Positions 42,445 to 51,998 of a stretch of DNA of 64,000 bases are shown here, piece after piece. The stretch lies in the NCBI RefSeq assembly GCF_006483455.1, contig NZ_PPPU01000014.1, positions 62,001 through 126,000 on the forward strand, written 5' to 3'. Source of the DNA: Methylomonas koyamae (lineage in GTDB: Bacteria; Pseudomonadota; Gammaproteobacteria; Methylococcales; Methylomonadaceae). The stretch's first letter is position 1; the number at the start of each line of letters is the position of its first letter. The position numbers and the translations under genes were made by a program. A model generated the notes under the pieces. The model worked only from the letters and a program-made list of their open reading frames with translations. It did no database searches and was not told the DNA's origin.

Positions 42445-43611
42445 CTAGAAGCCGTGTCCAACGCAGGTGGTTACCTGGGTTCCGTCGACCATCACGCCAT
42501 CCGGACAGATGGCGGACAGAAATTGGGTGCGGCTATCGATAATGGCCCGCTCGCTGCCTTTGGCCGCCGAGAGGTCGGCGCCGCGTAAATCCGCGCCGGA
42601 CAGATCGCTACCACCGAGTTCCGCCCCCGCTAAGTTGGCCTGTTGCAGATCGGCATCGGCAAGTAAGGCATCGTTCAGATTGGCGTCGGACAGGTTGGCT
42701 TCCTGCAGGCGGGTGTCGGTCAGCGCGGCGCCGGCTAAATTGGCGTAGCTGAGGTTGCTGTTACGCATGTCGGCGTTCGCCAATTGGGTGCCGCTGAGTT
42801 CCGCGCCAGTCATGGTGGCGTGGGCCAATTGCGCCTGGGACATGTCGGCGCCGGCCAGTTTGGCGCCGGACAAATTGGCTTGGCTGAAGTTGGTTTGTTG
42901 CAGATTGGCCGATTCGGCGATCAGCGGGTTGTTGCCGTCGGATTGCAAGCTGGACAGATTGGCGCCGGCCAGCCGGGTTTCGGCGCCGATGACCAGCGAA
43001 CCGATCACTGCCGCTCCGGATAAATCGGCGCCGCTCAAATCAGCGCGGCCCAATTCGCCGCCCAAACGGGCTTTGAACAGCACGGCGCCGGCTAAATTTC
43101 GATCCTTTAGGCTCGTGCTCTCGCTATAGTCGCAACGGGTCAGATCATCGCCGGCCTTGGCGTTTCGGCAAGTTTCCAGGTCGGCGGCCTTGTAGGTCTT
43201 TAACCAGCGCCAGTAGTTAGGGCTGCTGTCCGGCACTTGGTTTTGATTCTCGGCTTGCAGACTCAAATAGGCCGAGCCGGCGTAGTTGACCCGGTCATTG
43301 GCGGCATAGATCGGGGTTTCCCCCCAGTCGCCGCGAAACACACCAGGTAATTTTCCCGCGGGAGCCGGATTTGGCTCGTTAGGCGATAGGGTTTTCGGGT
43401 CGGTATCGGCCAATGCCAAGTCGGCATTGCTCGATGTATTGGCCATTGCGGCGTTTGGTTGTGGCCGAATCGGCTTTGCACCATTGCCAATCAATAGCTT
43501 AGGGGGAGCGAGCGAGTTTTGGTCGCCGGTCGACCATTGCAGGGCGCCGCCGAAAATCATGGCTACTGAAGCGATACCGGCGCCGGATAACACCGTCTTG
43601 TAAATATTCAT
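42445..43611 (-). CDS. Membrane-anchored pentapeptide-repeat protein
   Basis: A 388-residue protein. An N-terminal helix (IASVAMIFGGALQW, about 12-26) is followed by a Pro/Asn-rich linker. A small aromatic segment (YAANDRVNYAGSAYLSLQAEN, PNYWRWLKTY, about 100-145) resembles chitin/carbohydrate-binding modules of the ChtBD3 type. About 35 A(D/N)LxX pentapeptide repeats span 170-360 (ADLSGADLSGA, ANLSDANLNDALLADADLQQANLAG), forming a right-handed quadrilateral beta helix. It probably faces the periplasm. A binding or scaffolding role is inference. Confidence 0.83.
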   Translation of the reverse strand: MNIYKTVLSGAGIASVAMIFGGALQWSTGDQNSLAPPKLLIGNGAKPIRPQPNAAMANTSSNADLALADTDPKTLSPNEPNPAPAGKLPGVFRGDWGETPIYAANDRVNYAGSAYLSLQAENQNQVPDSSPNYWRWLKTYKAADLETCRNAKAGDDLTRCDYSESTSLKDRNLAGAVLFKARLGGELGRADLSGADLSGAAVIGSLVIGAETRLAGANLSSLQSDGNNPLIAESANLQQTNFSQANLSGAKLAGADMSQAQLAHATMTGAELSGTQLANADMRNSNLSYANLAGAALTDTRLQEANLSDANLNDALLADADLQQANLAGAELGGSDLSGADLRGADLSAAKGSERAIIDSRTQFLSAICPDGVMVDGTQVTTCVGHGF

Positions 43612-43832
43612 AAGCGTGCTGACGAGTCGAAGAATTCGGTCTTCGCTACCGAGACCTGTTTTTCATTCTAGCAGGCATATTGCTGCATAAAGCGCAGGAA
43701 AAAATCCTAAAAAATTATTGAAATATAAGGAATTTTTCCTGTATCCCTCGACGAGGTTGCCGATTAGAATCGCGCAGTTTTCGTTAGAGCCATCCTCGCA
43801 CGAGGCCAACTTACCAACCACTGACCTTTCCC

Positions 43833-46800
43833 ATGTTGTCGCTTTCCGATCGCTATTCACCGCACTCAGTCTGCGGATGCCGAACTACGTTCTCTTGCTC
43901 GCTCCTAGCGCTGATCCTGATGTTTGGTGCCCGCCAATGTCCGGCGGCAGAGCGCGAAGTCGAAGCCAACGAATTGGATAGTGTCATCGTCGAAGGCAAA
44001 CCCACCGCCAAGATCAGCCCGCTCGAAGGGTTGCAACTGGAAAAAGAGCAAATCGCCGGCAACATTCAGTCGATCTCTGCCAAAGACATCAAGGAATCCC
44101 TGGCCACCAGCATGGGCGACTTGATGAACAGCCATTTGCAATCGGTTAACGTCAACGATTACCAGGGCAACCCGTTCCAGATGGATATCAGCTACCGCGG
44201 TTTTTCAGCGTCGCCGCAATTGGGTACGCCGCAAGGCCTGTCGGTATTTATCGACGGCGTCAGGGTGAACGAACCCTTCGGCGATATCGTCAATTGGGAT
44301 TTGATCCCGATGAACGCCTTGTCCAGCATGGACGTATTTCCGGGTTCCAATCCGTTGTTCGGATTGAATACGCTGGGCGGCGCCTTGTCGCTACGCACCA
44401 AAAACGGCTTTGACGATAGCGGCGTCAACTTGCGGTTTACCGGCGGATCGTGGGACCGGAAGAAAGGCGAGCTGACCGCCGGTTGGAACAACGGTACCGT
44501 CGCCGCTTTCGTGTCCTTTACCGGATTCGACGAAGAAGGCTGGCGGGACAATTCGCCGTCCCAGGTCAACCAGGGTTTCGCTCGTTTCGATGTGCGCGGC
44601 GACAATTACAATCTGCGTTTCAGCACCTTGGTGGTGGGCAACAACCTGTTGGGAAACGGCTTGATTCCGACCGATTTGTACCGGCAGGAGCCGGCCTCGG
44701 TGTTTACTTCGCCGGACAGCACCCAAAATCAGCTCCAGCAATACACCTTGGGCGGCGAACTGTTTTTGAACGACGAGTGGAGTGTCACCGGGCAAATTTA
44801 CCGCCGCGACAGCAACCGTAAATCGGTTGCCGGCGATATTTACGAAGGATTTTCGGAAATGGATGTCGGGGGCGCGGGAACAGACCAAGTCTTACAGGCT
44901 AACGGCACACTGACCGGCGAGCCGGTGTGCCGCTATCAGGATGCTAATCGTGACGGCATTATCGATTACGGTCTTTTTATCTACGATCCGTTTACCGGCA
45001 CCAGTACCCTGGATCCGACGAGCATAAACAAAAAGAACTTGACGGTAGAGGACAGTAATAATCTGTATCCGTTGGATCCTTTGAATTTGAGCACCGGCTG
45101 CAGCACCGTGCGTTACGAGAGGGTGTCCGGCCCGCGCAACGGTGCCGCGGGCGACAACACCGATCCAATCAATCCCGACCCGATTTATTCGCCCGCCGGC
45201 TACATTCCGGGAACTCCGATCGGGGTATTGAGCAAAACCGATATCGGCCAGATCACCGACGGCGCCTCGCTGCAATTGAACTGGAACAACAAGCGGCATA
45301 AATTCATGTTCGGCGGCTCTATCGATTATGCCTCGACCGATTTTGACACCAGCCAGCGCCTTGGTTTGATCGACGCCAGCCACCGGGTGTATCTGGACCC
45401 GGTCAACATCGATCCGATATACACCGCCAGCCAGCAGGACATCAACAACAACTCCTTCAGCGGCGTTTCCCGTACCCTCAGCGGCTATTTCAGCGAGACG
45501 TTTTCACCGGTGGACAACCTGCACCTGAGCGTTTCCGGTCGCTTCAATCGCACCAACGTCAAAAACCGGATGCGGGCCCGTACCCGTGCCGGTTTCGAAA
45601 GTTTGAGCGATATTAAAGACCTCAATCAATACCGGCCGACGGTCATTTTGTGCAACGGCAGCGATCTGGCCTCGTGTGGGGATACGCCCAACTACAACGA
45701 CGAACGCTGGTTAAATGACGTTTATAACTCGCAAAACCCGTACTACGGCCTGGGCCAATATAGCGAAACCCCAACTTCGGAAAGCTTCGACTACACCTCG
45801 TTCAACCCGTCGGCCGGCTTTAGTTATCTGCCGTTCAAAAACCAGGACGTACCATACAAGGACTTGAATCCGTTCTTTAACTGGAGCCGGGGCACGCGGA
45901 CCCCGTCCACTGTGGAACTGGGCTGCGCTTACGACGGCACCATGGTGCCGCAAGATCCGGGCGATCCCAACTCGCAATCAATACCGAAAAGTTTGGCGAC
46001 AATCGGCGGCTCCTGCACCTTGCCGACCGCCTTGTCCGGCGATCCGTTTCTGCCGCAGATTTTCGCGAGTTCTTACGAATTTGGGGTGCGCGGCAAAGTC
46101 TTCGGCGATTGGAATTGGAATGCCGGCGTCTACCGCACCGATGTCAGCAACGACATTTATCTGGTCGGCATTACCGCCGACCGCAGCTTTTTCGACACCA
46201 TCGGCGAGACCCGGCGGCAGGGGATCGAGTTCGGTTTTTCCGGCAAGGCCGGCATCGTCGATTTCTCGCTGAACTACGGCTATACCGACGCTACCTTCCA
46301 GTCGCATCTGTTCATGCTGAGTCCGCACAACAGCAGCGCCGCTCAGCGCGATGTCAATGCCGATTTCGGTCAACAACTATACGATTCGAGCGGGCGGCCG
46401 ATTGTGGCCTTGCAGGACATGATCGAAGTAAATCCCGGCGACCGCATGCCCGGCGTGCCGTTGCACAACATCAACGCTTCGCTGAATTTTCATGTAACCG
46501 AGCAATGGCAGTTCGGCATCAACATGGTGGCGCACACCGCCTCGTTCGTGCGCGGTAACGAAAACAACGACCATCAGCAGGGTGCCTACCACTATTACTA
46601 CACCACCGACCAACTGGGTAATTCGATCCTGGTCAGAGGCCGCCAATACAGAGATGCCGGCAGCGTCTCCGGCTTTGCCATCTTTAATTTGAAAACCCAA
46701 TACCAAGTCAGTAAGACGGTCAAAGTCTTCGGCATGATCAATAACTTGTTCGATCGGCAATATGCGACGGCCGGGCGGCTGGGTACCAATCCGTTTTCGC

Positions 46801-46925
46801 CGTCGGAGCGCGGTGCCATCGGTCCGAGTGGCTGGAATTACAACTCCAGGGATTGGCTGAGCAGTACCTTCATCGGGCCCGGTGCGCCCAGAGCGTATTG
46901 GGTCGGAATCGAGATTTCGTTCTAA
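43833..46925 (+). CDS. TonB-dependent outer-membrane receptor
   Basis: At 1030 residues it is a large TonB-dependent receptor. A signal peptide (about 1-39, ending GARQCPAAE) precedes a plug domain at about 70-200 (GDLMNSHLQSVNVNDYQGN, ISYRGFSASPQLGTPQGLSVFIDGVRVNEPFGDIVNWDLIP, NTLGGALSL), followed by a beta barrel ending in the terminal phenylalanine IEISF. A TonB box is not obvious. The ligand is unknown: siderophore, metal, cobalamin or glycan are all possible. No exbB/exbD/tonB genes or transporter are adjacent. Confidence 0.92.
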   Translation: MLSLSDRYSPHSVCGCRTTFSCSLLALILMFGARQCPAAEREVEANELDSVIVEGKPTAKISPLEGLQLEKEQIAGNIQSISAKDIKESLATSMGDLMNSHLQSVNVNDYQGNPFQMDISYRGFSASPQLGTPQGLSVFIDGVRVNEPFGDIVNWDLIPMNALSSMDVFPGSNPLFGLNTLGGALSLRTKNGFDDSGVNLRFTGGSWDRKKGELTAGWNNGTVAAFVSFTGFDEEGWRDNSPSQVNQGFARFDVRGDNYNLRFSTLVVGNNLLGNGLIPTDLYRQEPASVFTSPDSTQNQLQQYTLGGELFLNDEWSVTGQIYRRDSNRKSVAGDIYEGFSEMDVGGAGTDQVLQANGTLTGEPVCRYQDANRDGIIDYGLFIYDPFTGTSTLDPTSINKKNLTVEDSNNLYPLDPLNLSTGCSTVRYERVSGPRNGAAGDNTDPINPDPIYSPAGYIPGTPIGVLSKTDIGQITDGASLQLNWNNKRHKFMFGGSIDYASTDFDTSQRLGLIDASHRVYLDPVNIDPIYTASQQDINNNSFSGVSRTLSGYFSETFSPVDNLHLSVSGRFNRTNVKNRMRARTRAGFESLSDIKDLNQYRPTVILCNGSDLASCGDTPNYNDERWLNDVYNSQNPYYGLGQYSETPTSESFDYTSFNPSAGFSYLPFKNQDVPYKDLNPFFNWSRGTRTPSTVELGCAYDGTMVPQDPGDPNSQSIPKSLATIGGSCTLPTALSGDPFLPQIFASSYEFGVRGKVFGDWNWNAGVYRTDVSNDIYLVGITADRSFFDTIGETRRQGIEFGFSGKAGIVDFSLNYGYTDATFQSHLFMLSPHNSSAAQRDVNADFGQQLYDSSGRPIVALQDMIEVNPGDRMPGVPLHNINASLNFHVTEQWQFGINMVAHTASFVRGNENNDHQQGAYHYYYTTDQLGNSILVRGRQYRDAGSVSGFAIFNLKTQYQVSKTVKVFGMINNLFDRQYATAGRLGTNPFSPSERGAIGPSGWNYNSRDWLSSTFIGPGAPRAYWVGIEISF

Positions 46926-47333
46926 ACCGCAACAAGCCAAGTCTTACCCCCAGATTGGTTTATCCCCCAAACGGTGAAAGGCTGACGGCGTGGAAACCCG
47001 GCCATAGCACATTTTGCCGTTTGTGAAATATTTACAGTCAAATGCCCTCCCTAGGGAGGGGGAAACGCAGCACCGGACCGATTACAGTATTCGCCCAGTA
47101 ACCGGGCTGATGCGTCGAAGCACAACTCAAAGCACGCCCCGGTTAATCGCAGTTCGGAAAACGCGATTCGCTGGCGGTTTCCGCGCTACTGCAAGTACCG
47201 ACAGCTCCGGCGCATCAGCGCCTTGCTGTTACATGCCGCCAGTACCTTGTGGTTTGGCGGTTGTTGATGTTGATCTGCCCCCCAAGGATGCGGCCAACAT
47301 GTTTTAGTCCATTTCAAAACTCAGGTGAATACG
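46926..47333. other. 408-base leader region with strong secondary structure, no gene
   Basis: No coding frame is convincing. A perfect 16-base palindrome CCCTCCCTAGGGAGGG lies at 47045-47060. Immediately after it, 47065-47076 pair with 47102-47115 in three short stems (ACGC/GCGT, AGC/GCT, CCGG/CCGG). The position before the exported-protein gene at 47334 suits a structured 5' leader. It does not match the riboswitch consensus sequences I know. Confidence 0.4.
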
Positions 47334-48089
47334 ATGAATCTTGTTAAATCTTCGCTACTGGCCGTGCTGCTATTGCCGGCGATCAGTTCTAACGCTAGTG
47401 CCGCCCTGGTGACGGTCGACGCCGCCAACTTCGGCATCTTCGAAAGAACCGTCAGCGGTGCCACCACCACTGTTTCCCATACCACGCCGGACAATCTGCC
47501 GCGCTACGATCTGGGCAGTCCTTTTTCCAGCGCCGACACCCAAATTACCATCCGCCACTATTTCGTTTACGACTTGAGCCAAGTCACCGGCAAAATCGTC
47601 GGCGCGACCTTGAAAATCTTTTCGCCCAGCGACGGCAGATCGCCGAACGAAACCGATCACTACAAAATTTCCGCGGTTTCCACCAGCATCGATGTGCTGA
47701 CCAACGGCAATTCCAGCACGGCGGAAAATCTGGCGGGTTTCGACGACATGAACGACGGCACGCTTTACGGCCAAACCGATCTAAAAGCCTCCACCATCAC
47801 CACCGGTTCGATTTTAACCATCGATTTGGCGGGTGCGCTGGCTGACTTGAACGCCAAGCTGGGCGGCAAATTCGCGTTGGGCGGGGCCATCGATCCCCTC
47901 GTCAGCCAAGACGACGGTAACGGCAATTTGCTGGTGCCTTATTACTTCTCGGGCGCGCAGAACAGCACCGATCCAGTACCGCAATTGATCCTGGAAACCG
48001 CGCCGGTGCCGCTGCCGGCGGCTTGGACTTTATTCCTGGCCGGCGCGGCCGGTTTGTCGTTCGCCAAAAAACGGCGGCTGGCGGCCTGA
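47334..48089 (+). CDS. Exported protein with PEP-CTERM-like tail
   Basis: The 251-residue protein has a signal peptide (MNLVKSSLLAVLLLPAISSNASA, cleaved before ALVTV). Its C-terminus is VPLPAA, a hydrophobic helix (WTLFLAGAAGLSF) and a basic end KKRRLAA, the layout of PEP-CTERM (VPLPxA variant) sorting signals processed by an exosortase. The middle is beta-rich and Thr/Ser-rich. I start at ATG 47334 behind AGGTGA; GTG at 47325 is less likely. It may be a surface or matrix protein. The exosortase gene is not in the window. Confidence 0.8.
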   Translation: MNLVKSSLLAVLLLPAISSNASAALVTVDAANFGIFERTVSGATTTVSHTTPDNLPRYDLGSPFSSADTQITIRHYFVYDLSQVTGKIVGATLKIFSPSDGRSPNETDHYKISAVSTSIDVLTNGNSSTAENLAGFDDMNDGTLYGQTDLKASTITTGSILTIDLAGALADLNAKLGGKFALGGAIDPLVSQDDGNGNLLVPYYFSGAQNSTDPVPQLILETAPVPLPAAWTLFLAGAAGLSFAKKRRLAA

Positions 48090-48095
48090 CGCAAT

Positions 48096-48116
48096 CGGCG
48101 GCCTTTGCGGCCGCCG
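48096..48116 (+). terminator. GC-rich hairpin after exported-protein gene
   Basis: CGGCGGCC (48096-48103), a 5-base loop and GGCCGCCG (48109-48116), six bases after the stop. The T tract is weak. Confidence 0.5.
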
Positions 48117-48308
48117 TCTCCATTTGCTGCCGGCCCGCGCAATCCGGGCCGGCACGTTCTTATCTCGCCAGCGTTTTCCAGATACCCTGTGTTTTGGTAT
48201 TGAACACATCGGGAACTGACACCCCGCTATTTTGGTACGATGATGCCGCGGCGGTCGGCGCGTAGCCGGCGTCGCGCAAAACTTTCGGCAGATTAGCGGA
48301 CACTTGGC

Positions 48309-48884
48309 ATGACGAGTTCAATCAACAAATCGGCAAATCCCCAGGGCAAGGGCTTGGTCGCGCTATTGGACAGCTTGCAACAAGCCAAGCAGCAACTGGT
48401 CGTACCCGCCAAGAACCTTCAACAAATCAGCAGCGACTTGTTCACCTCGCTGTTCGTGTTAAACAGCCAGATTCGCTTCAAACCGACCGCCGGGCAAACC
48501 TATTGGCTGTACTTCAAGGATAACCAGTATCGGCTGTCGTTGATCGCGCCGGAGCAATGGCCGCCGGCCCAATCCGGCCGCTTCATTGGCGCTTGCGAAT
48601 TACAAGCGGATTTAAGTTGGACGCTGGAGCTATCCGACGCCTGCGCCAATGACAACGCCTTCCTCGAGGAAATCGCCGACCGCCGCCGCCAACTCGAACA
48701 ACAACTGCAACAAGCCGAAACCATCGACGCCGCCTTGCCGGTGTATCTGGAAACCCTGCCGTACTATTCCCGCGTCCTCGCCTCGGCGCTGGCTTATTCG
48801 CTGAAACAATCGATGCAGAAATCCGGCATTTCCGGGTTGAGTTATCGGCATGTGGAACGATTGTTAGCTGGGCCGGCTGAATAA
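48309..48884 (+). CDS. DUF2452 family protein
   Basis: A 191-residue soluble protein matching the DUF2452 pattern from memory: NPQGKGLVALLDSL, LQQISSDLFTSLFVLNSQIRFKP, YWLYFKDNQYRLSLIAPEQWPP, RFIGACELQADLSWTLELS. The C-terminal half is helical with a probable coiled coil (ADRRRQLEQQLQQAE). Function unknown. It stands alone between the hairpin of the previous gene and the 3' end of a leftward gene. Confidence 0.75.
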   Translation: MTSSINKSANPQGKGLVALLDSLQQAKQQLVVPAKNLQQISSDLFTSLFVLNSQIRFKPTAGQTYWLYFKDNQYRLSLIAPEQWPPAQSGRFIGACELQADLSWTLELSDACANDNAFLEEIADRRRQLEQQLQQAETIDAALPVYLETLPYYSRVLASALAYSLKQSMQKSGISGLSYRHVERLLAGPAE

Positions 48885-49080
48885 TCCATCCGCTAGACAC
48901 GTTGAGGGCGTTGCGTTTAATCTAGTGCTGGAAGGCCTGAGTCGACCCAAACCAGACCGTGGCGTTCGTATTATTGATTTGTCTGGTCAACCTAGTATAG
49001 CGGTCAGTCACTTATGAGTCGTTTCAACGCTATTGTTATGTATATCTAAATCTAAGGTATTTATCTAGGTATTGAGACCA

Positions 49081-50142
49081 CTAAAAGTGGTTATTTTGCA
49101 TTTGCGATTGCTGTCTTTCGGCTTCTTGGCGTTCCATCTCGCGGCGACTCCATTCGTTTTGCTGTTGACGGAAACGCTCTGTTTCCTGAGCTCTTGCTTG
49201 CTCCTCTGCCGCCCATTTTTGTTGATTTTCTTGAAACTGTTGAGCCTGTTCACGAGCCAGGTCATAATTGGGCTGTGGATTTACAAAACCGTTACTAGTA
49301 ACGTTTGACGATGGTTGTACACCAGGAATTTCAATATGCCCAACAACCTGCCTACTCGGTACGCCAGCTGAATTGAATTGATTGACTGGTTTAGCTTGGC
49401 TGGAGATATTTAACCACTTTCTGCCCTCGGCTTCATTTTGCTCAACACCCAATCCCTGCAGATACAACTGTCCCAAGCGCTCCTGGGCAAGACTCAAGCC
49501 CTGGTTCGCCGCTTGGCGATACCACTGGATGGCTTCCGGATATTTATTTTGCTTTTCATACACCCCCGCCACCCGAAATTGCGCCTTGGCATCGCCTTGT
49601 TGTGCCAAGCCCAGGAACATATCGACAGCCCTTTGATCTTGACTCATATGGTTAGTTTGTCGGGCATGGGCGTAACGCGAGTCGACCGATTCAACAATGC
49701 GAACATACTCTTGTACGTCTTTTTCACTCATACGTCCGGTAATCGGTGTGCCAATAGCAGACTGCCATAATCTTACGTCTAGCTCTTGGTCAAAACATTT
49801 AGGCTGGCTCTTACCGGCACGAGTACCGGCGTAATGCATACCCCAATGTTGCAAAGGCATAACAAAACCCGGCGCCGGCCACAAGGCCTTAGCTTGCTCG
49901 TTTTCAAACGTCAGCGTTGTATTACGACATTCGCCGGATAAATTCAACTTGGCTAGCTGCGGCTTGGGCATGGCGATTATCGTTCTTTGATCGGCAGATA
50001 ACAAAACATAACCGGTCGAGCCGACATTCCTCGATTGGGTCGAACATGCTGGCAATGCAGCAATTAAAACCAAGATCACTGATATGGCTGCCCCCAAATT
50101 ACAAAGTCTTGCTAGGTCATATTTTGTCACTTGATAAGTCAT
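49081..50142 (-). CDS. Sel1-repeat lipoprotein
   Basis: A 353-residue protein. The N-terminal helix SVILVLIAALPACST has a lipobox-like LPAC with cysteine at about 33. Two or three Sel1-like helical repeats lie at about 165-245 (GDAKAQFRVAGVYEKQNKYPEAIQWYRQAANQG, LAQERLGQLYLQGLGVEQNEAEGRKWL). The last 75 residues are Gln/Glu/Arg-rich and probably coiled coil. Sel1 proteins mediate protein-protein contacts, often in envelope complexes. A second Sel1 gene lies 165 bases away on the same strand. Confidence 0.8.
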   Translation of the reverse strand: MTYQVTKYDLARLCNLGAAISVILVLIAALPACSTQSRNVGSTGYVLLSADQRTIIAMPKPQLAKLNLSGECRNTTLTFENEQAKALWPAPGFVMPLQHWGMHYAGTRAGKSQPKCFDQELDVRLWQSAIGTPITGRMSEKDVQEYVRIVESVDSRYAHARQTNHMSQDQRAVDMFLGLAQQGDAKAQFRVAGVYEKQNKYPEAIQWYRQAANQGLSLAQERLGQLYLQGLGVEQNEAEGRKWLNISSQAKPVNQFNSAGVPSRQVVGHIEIPGVQPSSNVTSNGFVNPQPNYDLAREQAQQFQENQQKWAAEEQARAQETERFRQQQNEWSRREMERQEAERQQSQMQNNHF

Positions 50143-50258
50143 AATCAGTTCCTGTTTAGCGCTTGCATAGATGACGTATTTTCCAACTAACAGGCGGTGC
50201 AGCCCGTCGATTTAACGATTGAACCCAACGACTTGCTAAGTCAGATTTGTTTTCATAA

Positions 50259-50280
50259 CGCCTGTCGACTTCCGCCTTAC
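50259..50280 (-). repeat. Half of a REP element
   Basis: Read leftward it gives GTAAGGCGGAAGTCGACAGG, which matches the start of the REP element at 51864-51892 apart from small changes and lacks its distal arm. It is a worn or truncated copy. Confidence 0.45.
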
Positions 50281-50306
50281 GGCTTTGCGCATTACAAGAC
50301 CATTCG

Positions 50307-51080
50307 CTATCTCATACGCCGACTAAGTTTTTCGCAATCATCCTGGTGCTTGGGTTTCCAGGTGTCTAGCAACTTCTGGGCGTCATCCCGCTGCCGCTCG
50401 GTCAACAGTGCACCTATATCTTGTTGATTCTTGGCTAAATCGGCGTCGGTTGGTTCGTACTTAGTGGCCAAAGAGTTCCATTTGTATGCTTGCAGCGGAT
50501 CGCGGCGCATAGCTTGCCCATCAAAATACAGGGCCGCTGCTTTGGCATAGCTTTTAATAATGCCGTGCTCTGCCGTATTGATCGTCCAGCGCGAAATTTC
50601 CGTTTCGTCTTGCGGCGTGTACAAACCCTCTTCATAAAGCTTCAATAGCTCAGCTTGCGCGTCGCTACTACCTTTTGCCGCCGCTTGCCGATACCAATAG
50701 ACCGCTTCGTCAAAATTTTGGGTCGCTATAGCGCTGGCTTCATGTTGCAAGGCGTTAGCCAGCATGCCCATCACGCAAATTCCGTCTTCTCCTGCCGTGG
50801 CTTTTATCATCCAGCTTTTACCCAATTCAATGTCTTTTGGGATGGGCGGATGATCGTTAACACGTGGTAGTCCGTGAATATAAGATATACCCAACATCAC
50901 CTGCGCCAGGTCATCGCCGCGATTCGCGGCAAGTTCCAGTTCGCTGATGAACAGCGCGTTATCTTCCTTTACCTCTGTTAGATAAGCCGGTTTTTGCGAC
51001 TTAGCAGGTTCGGCGCTGATTGCAGCCATGGCAAACAGGGTACAAACGGACATCAAAGTGATCGTAAGGCGGCGTTTCAT
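50307..51080 (-). CDS. Exported Sel1-repeat protein
   Basis: A 257-residue protein with a signal peptide (MKRRLTITLMSVCTLFAMAAISA, cut before EPAKS). Sel1-like repeats cover about 45-215 (AANRGDDLAQVMLGISYIHG, FDEAVYWYRQAAAKGSSDAQAELLKLYEEG, SYAKAAALYFDGQAMRRDPLQAYKW). It is probably periplasmic, with a role in protein contacts. Together with the neighbouring Sel1 lipoprotein it forms a small related pair. Confidence 0.8.
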   Translation of the reverse strand: MKRRLTITLMSVCTLFAMAAISAEPAKSQKPAYLTEVKEDNALFISELELAANRGDDLAQVMLGISYIHGLPRVNDHPPIPKDIELGKSWMIKATAGEDGICVMGMLANALQHEASAIATQNFDEAVYWYRQAAAKGSSDAQAELLKLYEEGLYTPQDETEISRWTINTAEHGIIKSYAKAAALYFDGQAMRRDPLQAYKWNSLATKYEPTDADLAKNQQDIGALLTERQRDDAQKLLDTWKPKHQDDCEKLSRRMR

Positions 51081-51246
51081 CGGCTAGTGGTTTGTGGCAG
51101 TAAACAAGGGTCCAATGTCGGATCTATTATTTATAACTTGGATAGCTGTTCAACTCTATATGTATCCATATTGAGGGAATCGGTTAAACAAGCTTCGGAC
51201 ATTGTCAGAAAGCGGATTCTGTTGGTATTGAACGACTTAAAAATTT

Positions 51247-51267
51247 ATATCGCTAAGCTAGCGATAT
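51247..51267 (-). terminator. Terminator-like hairpin after the REP transposase remnant
   Basis: ATATCGCTA (51247-51255) pairs with TAGCGATAT (51259-51267). Read leftward the stem is followed by AAATTTTT, so it could end leftward transcripts. Confidence 0.55.
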
Positions 51268-51274
51268 GCTGAAC

Positions 51275-51851
51275 TCAATGAAGTGCCGGTTCGCCAGGCT
51301 CAAACTCGGCGGCAAATGATGATCCGGCCCAATCGCTTGACAGCAAACCTTGCCTGACGTAACGATGAAAAGACGAATAAGGCCAATCGGCGATTCGTTG
51401 AACCAAACCGTGTTTCATGGGGTTCCAATGGCAATAATCGATGTGATTGGCGTAGTCCCGGTCATCGCGAATAGAATGTTCCCAAAAGCGCCGTTGCCAT
51501 TTATGCCCATGGGTAGACGCCCCATTCGCCTTTAGCGGTGCGTACCTTGGATCGTCGTTCGGTGGCGGGGAGTTTTTGCACGAAACGGATTTTGATGGCT
51601 TTCCAGCGATTGGAGAAATCAACGTCCCCCGGCGGCAAGGTCCACACGCAGTGCATATGGTCCGGCAACACCACCCAGGCATCGATGTACCCTCAAGGGC
51701 ACAAGCGAAAAGGCCGCTCCCGTTTGCTGACCCGCACCGCATCGCGCAACACATCGATATGCCGAATCAGCGTATCCAGCCGCCGCTCCAGCAAATTCAC
51801 CGTAAAAAAATACGTCCCACCCGGCACCCGATACCGTCGATAATCCGGCAT
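51275..51851 (-). pseudogene. Broken REP-associated tyrosine transposase (RAYT)
   Basis: Reading leftward from ATG 51851, the frame gives MPDYRRYRVPGGTYFFTVNL, a RAYT N-terminus, and later AWVVLPDHMHCVWTLPPGD with the HUH pair (HMH). It is interrupted by an in-frame TGA at 51693-51695, then shifts frame near KGEWGVYP. The C-terminal part continues in another frame: HKWQRRFWEHSIRDDRDYANHIDYCHWNPMKHGLV and DWPYSSFHRYV. Y1-type RAYT enzymes mobilise REP palindromes. The gene is inactive in two ways but recent enough to be fully recognisable. REP elements lie on its 5' side. Confidence 0.85.
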
Positions 51852-51863
51852 GTCGCCTCCATC

Positions 51864-51987
51864 TTAGGGCGGAAGCCGGCAGGCGTTCCGCCAAATCCAT
51901 CAACCATCAAAACCCATCGCATCGCGTAAAAGCATCCCGAATCCGAAACCACATTCGGCGGAACCCGGTAAACCGGTTCCGCCTTAC
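51864..51987. repeat. REP pair beside the RAYT remnant
   Basis: Plus-strand element 51864-51892: TTAG then GGCGGAA ... TTCCGCC. Minus-strand element 51957-51987: GTAA then GGCGGAA ... TTCCGCC, whose centre holds CCGGT/ACCGG. The palindrome arms differ from the GGCGCAAT type at 16959-17043. Confidence 0.7.
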
Positions 51988-51998
51988 GGGTTAAGGAC

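Noticed and set aside
47041-47120. Cyclic-di-GMP or cobalamin riboswitch
   Set aside because: The stems are real by eye, but neither the GEMM core nor a B12 box is present.
51853-51998. Space for an immunity gene after the RHS tip
   Set aside because: Only 146 bases before the REP transposase remnant, filled by REP palindromes; no coding frame of useful length.
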